Below are positions 23,925 to 34,375 of a stretch of 64,000 nt of DNA, piece after piece. The translations under genes and the position numbers were made by a program. Source of the DNA: Halichoerus grypus (Eukaryota > Chordata > Mammalia > Carnivora > Phocidae). Every line of letters starts with the position of its first letter. The stretch's first letter is position 1. The DNA lies in the NCBI RefSeq assembly GCF_964656455.1, contig NC_135719.1, forward strand, positions 69,800,283 through 69,864,282, read 5' to 3'. The notes under the pieces are model-generated. The model worked only from the letters and a program-made list of their open reading frames with translations. It made no database searches and had not been told where the DNA came from.

Positions 23925-24297
23925 GCAACTGTTAAAACTACGTTAAAGTATCACTTATGTTGTGCTTTTCACTGGTAAATTATCCTAAGTGCTATGGAGA
24001 ACACCAACATACAGAGATTGTGGTAAATAGAGCTAACCAGAGTTTCTGACTTAATCTGAAGTAAAGATAGCTTGGCTGGTTAAGAACTTGACTTTAAATG
24101 ACAAACTACTCTGACTCAACATGAGGGCTTTTCCCCTTAAGAGATTTGCTGGGTGTTCACTAGTCCACATTCAGATGTTAAAACATAAGCTCTACTTCAA
24201 TGTCCCTCTTAGGGTGATGATTCTCTTTCTCATAGTATCTCTAGAAGATTCTCTTAATCAAATTCTTATTTGTGGGTCACTTACAGAGAACACTTAC

Positions 24298-24504
24298 CCT
24301 AGTGAGAATGAGACTTTTGGAAACCTTGGAAGAATGCAGCAATCCCAATGTGATCTTCAATTTCTCAAAGAGATCCCTCATTTCACCACGCCGACGACGC
24401 TCATTGGCAGTGTGTGTCCTGCGATAATAAGCAAAAGCTTCTGCTTCTTTTTGGAGTTTTTCACTCCAGTAATCAGGCTTCAGTTTCAGAGGAATTGGTG
24501 GAGC
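24298..24504 (-). CDS. MGA: MGA exon W11, bHLH basic region and helix 1 (residues 1302-1370)
   Basis: 207 bases, exactly 69 codons in phase 0 at both ends. It starts APPIPLKLKPDYW and holds the basic region HTANERRRRGEMRDL, where H1332, E1336 and R1340 occupy the three canonical E-box (CACGTG) contact positions with the expected 4-residue spacing. Helix 1 is roughly EMRDLFEKLKITLGLL, then the loop HSSKVSK and the beginning of helix 2 (SLILTR). The exon border falls inside helix 2. Acceptor ttggatag, donor AGG|gtaagt. As a symmetric exon it could be skipped cleanly, leaving helix 2 and zipper but no DNA-contact region. Confidence 0.96.
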
Positions 24505-26775
24505 CTATCCAAACAAAAGATTGCCACCTAATTATCTTTCATTTGTACCTGCCCTCTACCTCCATCCCAAATGGCACTGTTCCATACCAGGTATCTACTG
24601 TTTTCTGTCTGGACTATTTTAACAACCTCTTGATATTGGTCATCTTACTTTCAGCCTATCCTTCCTCCAATCTAGTAACCAACCGTGTAAATCACCTCCC
24701 AGCTCAAATTTCAGTGGTTCTCAAATGAGGAAGAATTTGAAGAGGGAAATCTAACAAAAGGTTATCCATAAAATTTATTATTAAAACTTGTTTTCATGAC
24801 ACAAATCACATGAAAAATTTCAACAAAATCTTAATTGATGGAAAACAGGTTTAAAATTTTTTTTAACTGCTTTAAGACCTTTTACAATTGGTAAAGTGAT
24901 CAACCGCCTCTATTCCTAAATCACCATTCTCTCCAACCATTCCAAAGTGCTAGAAGTTTACAAAACGCACTATGCAATCTCACACCACCCTGCCATTATG
25001 AACTGTTGCCTGAACCTATCCCTCCCATCCTATCCTCCAAAACTTAACATTTAAAAGTCAAACTTTGCATTTTTCCAGAGAAGCCTTTCTTGACCCTCAG
25101 TATGCCTTAGGCTTCTTTCTGTTATTCTCTTTCACTTTAAAAAATTACTTACTAAAAAAAAAAAATAGTAATAATAGATGCACACGGGGTTTTAAATATA
25201 AATATTTGAAGAGCTTATCATGAAAAGCAACTGTGCCCTACATTTGTACCTGGATCCTTAAAAACAACCACTTCCTGATTCTTTTAGAGGCTTCTTCTGG
25301 TTCTTAAATCTATATTCTAAGTAAAAAACAGTAATATTAAGCTTATTCTTCTCCATTTTCAATGCTATCTGCTTCCTGCTATGCAGAAGACTTAGCTCAC
25401 ACCACTAACATCTCACATTCTTCCTAATACAGACATGTCATTAATTTTAATTCTTATATTGATCCCTTTGCAACTTGAATATAATTCTGTATCAATTTCT
25501 CATTTCATCAACACAGTATCTCTTTGTAAAATGAGGATATCAGCACTCGTATCCTTCATTTCTTCTTCCCTCTTTCACCTCCCAATTTGTCATTTGTACT
25601 TACACATTTTTCAAGACTGCAAGTCTTCCATACTTTATTCACAGATTATGAAAACTTGAAAAAAATCATTAACAGTGGCTACCTTAAATCAAGACAATGT
25701 GAATACTACTCATACAAAGTGAGTCATAATTATATTCCCTGTCTTCTACAGTTTCTTGGTTTTGTGTTTTTCCCTCTCTAATGTTTCTACTTCTTTTTTT
25801 TTTGACACTGTTGGCCTTTATCAAACCCAGATAGTACCCCAAAACTCTTATATAAAATCACTGTCTTTCTAAAGTCAAACTCATTGTGCATTAATATAGT
25901 ATGAGAAAATAAAAGATACAAGATAGAAAATTAATACCAAGTTTAATTATAGTAAGACGCTACAAATGATTTGCATGTAATAATTAGGGTACAAAACAGT
26001 GGCTTGTGTATATAAGCTATTATGAAAATTCTTACATCTGAAAAATGTTTTAGGATGAATGAAAAAATATAGTGATATATGCAAAATGATTACAATCATG
26101 TAAATATGTACCACCCAAAACCACACCAAACCCAAACTAATCACCCAGTGGTTTTTGAAAAGGCTTGAATACCACTCTCCACCTCAACCCCATCTCCATC
26201 ACTGTTTTTATCACTTAAATTAAAAAGACAGAAGAACAAGTGGAAAATGGTTTAAACAACCAAACTCTCTTCCATGCTTCGCCTAAGGATAAGGGGAAAA
26301 AAACCCTTGCTTAATTATGGTGCCACGACATCATACATTTAAATACATCAAGAAAATCTAAGAGGGCTCATAATTTAATGGCTTCTTGAATTGCTAGCCA
26401 TCATTCAGAGAATAATTAATTTTTTAGGTCACTGAAAATCATGAGCCTAGACAAGAAAGAATGCCAGCCTTTTTTCACATCACACAATTAGAATATAGGA
26501 TTAGTTTTCAAATAAGCACATCTATTTTCATCAACTCCGTACCCATTTTAATTCTTCTAAAGTATTCTAATATTTAGCAGTAGAGGTTAAGAGGGGGGGA
26601 AAAAAGCATTTTAATAGTATAATTTCATTAAGAAAAAAAGCTAATTATATTAACTCACTGGCAAAAATAGCCTGTATTAGTCATAGCTAATACAACGAAT
26701 GTTATTTTAAACCCTAATGACAAATGTTATCAATTTAGTTAAATGAGTAATTGTCATTAAATATATTGTAAATAC

Positions 26776-26827
26776 CTTTCGACTCCTTTCAGCAGCTTTT
26801 TCATCTGCAGAGATATGGGTACGGCAC
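26776..26827 (-). CDS. MGA: MGA exon W10, 52-base small exon (residues 1284-1301)
   Basis: A 52-base exon that is too short for ORF detection. Acceptor tttacctag, donor GAAAG|gtattt. It completes a proline codon and encodes CRTHISADEKAAERSRK, which is basic and leads directly into the bHLH exon. The phases fit both neighbours (2 bases in from W9, phase 0 out to W11), and that is the main support. Skipping it would shift the frame and destroy the bHLHZip. Confidence 0.92.
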
Positions 26828-27152
26828 CTAGGTAAAGACAATATTTTCCAATGTCTTACTGAAATTCAAAAACCCAAGACCTATTTCACAGCTACACTAA
26901 ACAAAACCATCCCAAACTGTTTAAAAGTATAACCAGCTTCTTTTTGCCAAGGTCTGATATGGGGCAATATGATTTATTTCAATAGTATGCTTTTTTCACT
27001 AAGTATTCAAATAGTCCCTAAAACTGCAAATTACTTTTTCAATCATGAAATATTTCATATATACAAAACTGTTTAAACAAAATATATAATGAACATCTGG
27101 GTGCCTACCACGTAGCTCGAGAAATAAAACATCTCAAATATACAAGAAATCT

Positions 27153-27728
27153 TTTTTTTTTCCATTTCAAATTTTTATTTAAATTCTACTTAGTTAACAC
27201 ACAGTGCAATATTGGTTTCAGGAGTAAATTCAGTGATTCATCACTTACATACAACACCCAGTGCCATCATATCAAATGCCCTCTTTAATATCCATCACCC
27301 ATCTAGCCTCCCTCCATCACCCCTCACCTCCCTCCCTCATCACCACCACCACCAACCCCTCCCCCCCAACCAGGCTCAGTATGTTCTGTAAGAGTCTCTT
27401 ATGGTTTCCCTCTCTTTCCTTCCCCCCCCGTATGTTCATCTGTTTTGTTTCTTAAATCCCACACATGAGTGGAATCATATGGTATTTGTCTTTCTCTGAC
27501 TTATTTCACTTAGCATAATACACTCTAGCTCCATCTATGTGGTTGTAAATGGCAAGATTTCATTCTTTTTGATGGCTGAGGAATATTCCATTGTGTGTGG
27601 AATACCACCACACACATCTTCTTTACCCATTCATCAAAAAACACAGGAGATCTATGTGCAGCCCACCCGATCACATTTCCTTCCTCTCTTCCTTCTCATA
27701 GGTGAACATTCTCAAAATGAGGGTTTTC
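27153..27728 (-). mobile_element. Carnivore-type L1 3' end, minus strand, 5'-truncated
   Basis: The reverse complement ends in an A-rich tail near 27153-27160. The plus-strand text cttagttaacacacagtgca, gtgattcatcacttacatac and tcatatggtatttgtctttc matches the well-known carnivore L1 3' UTR and end of ORF2 read backwards. Younger than the neighbouring L1M pieces by its lower divergence. Confidence 0.75.
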
Positions 27729-27931
27729 TTTTTTTTTAAGATTTATTTTGAGAGGGGGGGAGAGAGCACGCACGAGCGGAGGGGAGGGGCAGAGGGAGAG
27801 AGACAATCTCAAACAGCCTCACTGCTGAGCGCAGAGCCCGATATGGGGCTCGTTTTCACGACCCTGAGATCATGACCTGAGCCAAAATCAAGAGTTGGAG
27901 GCTTAACCAACTGAGCCACCTTGGGTGCCCC
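27729..27931 (-). mobile_element. SINEC
   Basis: Reverse copy, first of four. Flanking tcaaaatgag at 27712-27721 and ccaaaatgag at about 27931-27940. Confidence 0.88.
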
Positions 27932-28023
27932 CAAAATGAGTTTTTACCATGCATATCTTTGCAGTTTTACTAGGAACGTATGCATCCCTAAACAGAAAAT
28001 ATTATGTAGCACTTTAAACATTA

Positions 28024-28054
28024 TGTGTGTATGTGTGTGTGTGTGTGTGTGTGT
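28024..28054 (+). repeat. (TG)n microsatellite
   Basis: A short TG run directly left of a minus-strand SINEC tail. Confidence 0.9.
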
Positions 28055-28055
28055 A

Positions 28056-28244
28056 TTAAAGATTTTATTTATTTATTTGACAGAGAGACACAGCGAGAGA
28101 GGGAATGCAAGCAGGGGGCGTGGGAGAGGGAGAAGCAGGCTTCCCGCGGAGCAGGGAGCCCAATGCAGGGCTCGATCCCAGAACCCTGGGATCATGACCC
28201 GAGCCGAAGGCAGATGCTTAACAACTGAGCCACCCAGGTGCCCC
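28056..28244 (-). mobile_element. SINEC
   Basis: Reverse copy, second of four, next to a (TG)n run; its right flank caaacgttat relates to the left flank aaacattat. Confidence 0.9.
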
Positions 28245-28250
28245 TAAACG

Positions 28251-28456
28251 TTATTTTTTTTTTTTTAAGATTTTATTTTATTTATTTGACAGAGACACAG
28301 TGAGAGAGGAAACACAAGCAGGGGGAGTGGGAGAAGGAGAAGCAGGCTTCCCGCTGAGCAGGGAGCCTGATGCGGGGCTCGATCCCAGGACCCTGGGATC
28401 ATGACCTGAGCCAAAGGCAGACAGACGCTTAACGACTGAGCCACCCAGGCGCCCCT
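28251..28456 (-). mobile_element. SINEC
   Basis: Reverse copy, third of four; ends aggcgcccctacccctaaat. Confidence 0.9.
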
Positions 28457-28486
28457 ACCCCTAAATATTATTATAGTGTATCTTTC

Positions 28487-28488
<2 letters not shown>

Positions 28489-28518
<30 letters not shown>

Positions 28519-28689
28519 TATTTATTTATTTGAGAGAGAGAGAAAGCATGAGAGGGGAGGGGAGAGGGTCAGAGGGAGAAGCAGACTCCCCGCTGAGCAG
28601 GGAGCCCGATGTGGGACTCGATCCCGGGACTCCGGGATCATGACCTGAGCTGAAGGCAGTTGCTTAACCACTGAGCCACCCAGGCGCCC
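28489..28689 (-). mobile_element. SINEC
   Basis: Reverse copy, fourth of four, with exact duplication tatagtgtatctttctt at 28472-28488 and 28690-28706. Confidence 0.96.
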
Positions 28690-28706
28690 TATAGTGTATC
28701 TTTCTT

Positions 28707-29560
28707 CATCTGATTTCACTCAACATTGTATCTGAGATATTGAAAGACACAGTTCTAGTTCAATCATTTTAACTGCTATATAGTGTTCCGAAGTGTGAAA
28801 TTTCCAAAATTTATTTTTCAGAATTCTAATAACTGTTTAGGTTGTTTCCAAATTTTCTCAATGGCAAACAATGCTGCAATGTATAGTCCCATACATGGCC
28901 CCTTGTACATATGTGTGAACTTTTCTAGGATACATATACCTAGGAGTGGAATTTCTGGGTGGAAGAAAGGTATGGAAGTCAACTTCAGTCATATCACACT
29001 ACTCTCCAAAGTGGTGCTAACAATTTATACCCCCACCTGCAGTATGTTCCCATTGCTCCACAACTAGACACAACAGTCCTACCAGAAATCACTTTTTTTT
29101 TAATTAAAAGAAAAAAAAGAAATCACAACTTTGGCCAATCTTATGGATGTGAATTAATGAAGTCACTGTGGTTTAAATTGTATATCCTCAAATACTTGTG
29201 AGGTTAAACAAATCTGTATGTGTTTACTGGCCATCCAGGTTTCCTCTTCAGTGAACTGCCTGTGATATCCATTACATATTTATCTACTCCATCATCTTTT
29301 TCTCACTGACTTAAAGAATTATTTTATTTCCTTGATAATAATCCTTTGTCAAACATGTATGCAAATATTTTCCTTACAGTATAAGTTTGCCTTTTCAGTT
29401 TTCATGGTGTAGTGAGAGAAAATTTTTAAATGTTTAACAATCTGTTCCTTTACAATTTGTGCTCTTTGTGTGTTATTCTTGGCCCTTTATTATTCCAGCC
29501 CATTAAGATGGTATCTTTCCATTTATTGAATTGATCTTCAATGTCACACGGTAACATTTT
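28707..29560 (-). mobile_element. L1M remnant, minus strand
   Basis: Reversed L1M 3' region, recognisable from cttcatctgatttcactcaa, ggatacatatacctaggagt and tactggccatccaggtttcc. It directly abuts the SINEC cluster to its left. Several indels, no ORF. Confidence 0.65.
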
Positions 29561-30170
29561 ATAAAAGTTTTACACAGCTTTTGTTAATAATCCCAAACAC
29601 GTTTTTTTTCTGTTACTATTCTGTTACTATTATAAATGGTATTTTTTGTTTGTTGCTGTTTAGAAAAATCAACTTTAGTATAATCAGCATATCTAGCGAT
29701 ACTGCTAACCTTAAGTCTAATAATTACGTTGTTACAAGATTTAAACTCTTTCAACCTTAACCAATAGGCAGCTGAAGTAGCCTCCAAATAGCTCTGGAAT
29801 GAAGAAAATTATTAGACCTATGTCCCCATCCTGAGACTTTCTCAGCATCATCAGGGATGAAGAATTACTCTTTCTCAACTCACTGCTGTTTTACATGGTG
29901 GTTAATGAGGTAACAGGAAAAGCACAAAGTCTGGCACAAAATAAGGACTCCTATCTTACTTCCATCAACCTCTCACACCCCAATCCCTAATCAATACAAG
30001 GCTTACTAACACAAAAAATGGAATAAATTTTCCTGACCAAGTCATCATACTCTATTTTCATCTCATCATCTGTGAACACATAAAAATTTCCCAACTGTAT
30101 CTCAACTGTTTAATCAGTAAAGTAACCAAATTTAGAATTTAATGTCTATTCTTAAAAGATAAAGGAACTA

Positions 30171-30345
30171 GGGCGCCTGGGTGGCTCAGTTGGTTAAGCG
30201 ACTGCCTTCGGCTCAGGTCATGATCCTGGAGTCTCGGGATCGAGTCCCACATCAGGCTCCCTGCTCAAGAGGGAGTCTGCTTCTCCCTCTGACCCTCCTC
30301 CCTCTCATGCTCTCTGTCTCTCATTGTCTCTCTCACAAATAAATA

Positions 30346-30376
<31 letters not shown>
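30171..30376 (+). mobile_element. SINEC
   Basis: Exact duplication aagataaaggaacta at 30156-30170 and 30377-30391. Confidence 0.96.
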
Positions 30377-30378
<2 letters not shown>

Positions 30379-30411
30379 GATAAAGGAACTAACTTCTGTT
30401 GAGTAGTCCAC

Positions 30412-30560
30412 TTGTGTCAGTTACCCTAGTCGCAAATTGGGGGCATTTTCCTCATTTCACAGGTAAAGAATCTAAGACTCAAAGACTTGCCCCGAGGTTA
30501 AACAGCTACAAACAAAACTAATATTTTAATACCCATGTGTCAGGCTCCAAAAGCACAGGT
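30412..30560 (-). mobile_element. MIR fragment
   Basis: Reverse MIR core text ttcctcatttcacaggtaaa gaatctaagactcaaagactt and aacagctacaaac, next to a young SINEC. Confidence 0.55.
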
Positions 30561-30771
30561 TATTCACATTCACACATGGTCTTCTAGCAATAACCAAGGC
30601 AAGTTAATTACCTCTGAATTCCAGCTCCCTCTTCCTCTACTAATCAGAAAAAAGCTAGAGGAATAAAGAAACCAGGTCAGTTATCCAGAGCTCCTAAACA
30701 GAACATTTAATTTTGTATATGGTCACAAAACAACAATAACAAAAAACAAAACTCCAAAGACAAAGACTTAC

Positions 30772-30902
30772 GGCTGTTTGAAAGTCTGTGTTTGGGCAGC
30801 TGTGGTCTTCATGTGGGCAACATTAATTTCCTCAGAGAGCTCTTCCACAGTCTCAATGTCCACCTGTTCCTCATCATCCTCAATGTATTCTACACAGTTA
30901 TT
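30772..30902 (-). CDS. MGA: MGA exon W9, acidic segment (residues 1241-1284 in part)
   Basis: 131 bases, acceptor tttatttcag, donor CAGCC|gtaagt. It encodes NNCVEYIEDDEEQVDIETVE and ends ...QTQTFKQ plus two bases of a proline codon. It continues the acidic run of W8 and then becomes helical and neutral. It lies about 60 residues before the basic region of the bHLHZip, so the acidic block may act as an intramolecular cover or partner surface (inference). An extended open reading into intron above 30902 is not part of the exon. Confidence 0.93.
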
Positions 30903-31513
30903 CTGAAATAAAGCATTCCAACAGTAAATAAAGTATTGGGAAGCAAACACACCTAAACTTTTCAACCAAATGTTCCCTTTATAAAACCAACCAGGGCCAA
31001 ACATTGATTTTACACCATAAATACTGATGATCCTAAACTTCATCATAAGAAGGAATTAGTTATGAAGACAACATATGGTTAGAGCTAACAACCAAGCACT
31101 ACATTAAAAATCATAGATACATACTGAACAGACATCACTAGACTGAACAGAGTCCCCAGAGGGCTGTATATGCTTCAGGTGTTATTTCTAGTGGACAAAA
31201 CTCAGGTACAAATATATTAAAGCTTCATAAATCTTAAGATTAAATAGGAGTAAAGTAAAATTTGGTGAATGGGTAGGGGGAAAGGAAAAAAATTCAGGTT
31301 CTATTTTAAGAGTGCTTCATGGCTAACCCCTTATTGCACACCCACAAAAACAAACTCAAGGCAGATATGAAAACAGAATACAGCCCAGAGTCAGTCTTCT
31401 AAGCCTCTTAATCCCACACAAGGAAAGCTGCTGAAGAATTTCAGGTATCAAAAAAAGCCCAAGCTTACTGTACTTGCTTTACTGTACATTAAAAAAAATA
31501 GTAATAAAGTTGG

Positions 31514-31697
31514 GCCGCCTGGGTGGCTCAGTCGGTTGAGCGACCAACTCTTGATTTCAGCTCAGGTCATGATCTCAGAGTTGTGAGATCAGGTCCCACA
31601 CTGGGCTTCATGCTCAGCGCAGAGTCTGCTTGTCCCTCTCCCTCTGTTCCTCCTCCACTCATGCGCACGCTCTCTAAAATATACAATCTTTAAAAAA
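31514..31697 (+). mobile_element. SINEC, divergent type
   Basis: Head gccgcctgggtggctcagtc, body accaactcttgatttcagct, poor A tail; no clear duplication. Confidence 0.88.
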
Positions 31698-32893
31698 GTC
31701 AATCAGTGAGCATTTATTGAGCACCTATTATGGAAACTCACTGTATTATTTTATGTAAACAGTAGAATATACAAATTATGGAATATGTAGATATATTTAA
31801 GTCCACCTTTAAAAGTAGTGTTTACCATGCCAGAAACTAAACTGGGAATATGTTATCTGTTTATAATAGTACTATACCTGAGAGGCACAACTTAAAATGA
31901 AGCATCCCAATCACCTTATTAATTCTGTTTAAACGTTATGGAAAAATTACTTACCCCCATGACTTATAGGTTCCATAAGGCTGATAGACACTAAATGCAA
32001 GCCATCAATTATGGTCCCCAATTTATTTTGTTTTCCCCTTGGTCCCCAATTTAAACAATGTCTATTTAATTTAAACAATGTGAACAATATATATTAACTC
32101 TAGGAAGCTAAATCAACAGAGTCCTGACAGAATCTAAAGAGTCTAAATTATAATGTAGGTAGATGCTTTATGGTATTTAAACCGAAGAATGTCTGCCTAC
32201 AGCATGGCTTTAACTGCAGGCTTCATAAATAATATCCAATAAACTTCACAATAGAATATTTAAATTAAAGAGGATACTCACTACTTTCCTTACACTATTC
32301 CAGTATAATGCTAATCACATGCACAAAAGTATCACACATGTCGGACAGGTACAGAAATACAATGTAGAATTTAGTTTTTAGAGTTCATTTAATATAATGC
32401 CCATACTTTTAAAAAGGTCACTGTACCTTGTATGTCAGATTCCCTATTAGGAAATCCAAGCAATGTCACCCTTGATTAAGACACTTCAAAGCTTCTGTTA
32501 AGTCAGTTCTACTGACAGCAACAGTTTTCACTGGTTTTAAAGTTGGACTGTCTTTGGTCTGATGCTTACCCAAGCTGACTTACAATGGGAGATTCTGCAA
32601 AAAGCAGAAGAAGATCTGCAATCTAACTCTTAAACTCAATGAATTCAGATTCTTCAGCTACCCACAGGTATCTGTCCTCAAAAAGGATGAGGCTACAGAC
32701 AGAATATAGGGCAAATGTATATAAAATCATCTAACAGTAGAGCTAGATCCTCATTTTACAAATGAGACAATGAGGTACAGAAATAACCAACATAGGAACA
32801 TTAGAATATTTAAACATTTTAGAGTTTTAAAATACTAATCTTTGTTATATTTTATCTGCATAAGGCAGTTAGGCATTAACAGAGAAGGACCAG

Positions 32894-33090
32894 GGGCGCC
32901 TGGGTGGCTCAGTCATTAAGCATCTGCCTTCTGCTCAGGTCATGATCCCAGGATCCTGGTATCGAGCCCCGCATCAGGCTCCCTGCTCCGCGGGAAGCCT
33001 ACTTCTCCCTCTCCCGCTCCCCCTGCTTGTGTTTCCTCTCTCGCTGTGTCTCTCTCTGTCAAATAAATAAAATCTTAAAAAAACGAAACA
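32894..33090 (+). mobile_element. SINEC, young
   Basis: Exact duplication acagagaaggaccag at 32879-32893 and 33093-33107. Confidence 0.96.
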
Positions 33091-33257
33091 AAACAGAGAA
33101 GGACCAGATAACACAGAGACTGAATCTCATGGAAGTGAGAACTGCATGACAATCACCAGAGGGCCACATTATCTGCTCCTAGTGAGAGGGACACGGTTTA
33201 GATTTGAGGGCACCCTACAAGCAGCTGGCTACAATCTCCTTATGTTTTACATCAAAC

Positions 33258-33470
33258 CCCATTGTCAGGTGTCAGCAAACCACAGCCTGCAACCTGTTTT
33301 CATAAATAAAAGTTTTACTGGAACACAGCCACACTCTTTCACTTACTGTTTATGGCTGCTCTCACGCTATAACGGCAACTGAGCAGTTGCAACAGCAAGC
33401 CATCCAGCCTGCAAAGTCTAAAATGTTAACAATCCAGCCCTTTACAAAAAAAGTTTGTCCAACTCCTGCC
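33258..33470 (+). mobile_element. MER5A-like hAT-Charlie nonautonomous DNA transposon
   Basis: A palindrome-type element whose text caggtgtcagcaaaccacag ... ttttactggaacacagccac ... tttatggctgctctcacgct ... aaaaagtttgtccaactcct matches MER5A. Ends CAGGTGTCAGCAAAC and GTTTGTCCAACTCCTG are imperfect terminal inverted repeats. Orientation is not meaningful for a palindromic end pair. Confidence 0.85.
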
Positions 33471-33537
33471 CTGTATCTGTTTCTCACTTAGATAGGGTTA
33501 CAACCTTAAATAGGAAGTCTACAAAAAACAGCTTCAA

Positions 33538-33740
33538 GGGGCGCCTGGGTGGCTCAGTCGTTAAGCGTCTGCCTTCAGCTCAGGTCATGATCCCAGCGTC
33601 CTGGGATCGAGCCCCGCATCGGGCTCCCTGCTCTGCGGGAAGCCTGCTTCTCCCTCTCCCACTCCCCCTGCTTGTGTTTCCTCTCTCACTGTGTCTCTCT
33701 CTGTCAAATAAATAAATAAAATCTTTAAAAAAAAAAAAAA
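33538..33740 (+). mobile_element. SINEC, young
   Basis: Duplication aaaaaacagcttcaa flanks both ends. Near-consensus sequence, 65 bases right of the MER5A-like element. Confidence 0.95.
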
Positions 33741-34375
33741 AAAAAACAGCTTCAAAAAATTTTTGTAAAAATTATAAAGGTCACATTACAAAGGAAGATA
33801 ATCAAAGTTTAAAACATAAACTCTAGAAATTAATTTTAGGAAATAATTTAAAAGCAACTTAGGGCAGGGTGATAATAAAATATTAAATGGTATTTTCCAT
33901 TTTTCTCCAAAAAGAGAAACATCTCTCTAAATGTAAGCAGTAAGTTCTCCTCTAGTTCTAAGGTCACCCATTCCCTGTTTTTTATATATCTACCAGATAG
34001 GCTGTAACCACTTCACACAGAAAATGTCCAAAAAAACAAACAAACAAAAAAAAATGAGAACAAATGGGAGTAGGAGTTTCAGGATTTCTTTCTTAAAACC
34101 TAACTTGAAAGGAACTCTCAAGCATCTATCCCCCAAAGGCATGAGCCAGCCTTTCAGTAAGAGCAGGCAAGTCTCAAAGAACAATATAAGCTCAATAAAT
34201 GTTACCTGACTGACATAGCCTAAAAACTACAAAGTCATTTAATCATGATCTAAACCTAGGCATCCAAATCAATGCATCAGGTCTTAGTGATCTTCTGGAA
34301 GATCAGTAGCTACTGTCTCTAATAAATCATTTTAAATTCTTGAGGTTTCAGTCACAACAAAAATGGGCTCACCAC

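Noticed and set aside
27729..28706. Regular array resembling CRISPR-like spacing
   Set aside because: Units are about 200 bases and are SINECs in a mammalian genome.
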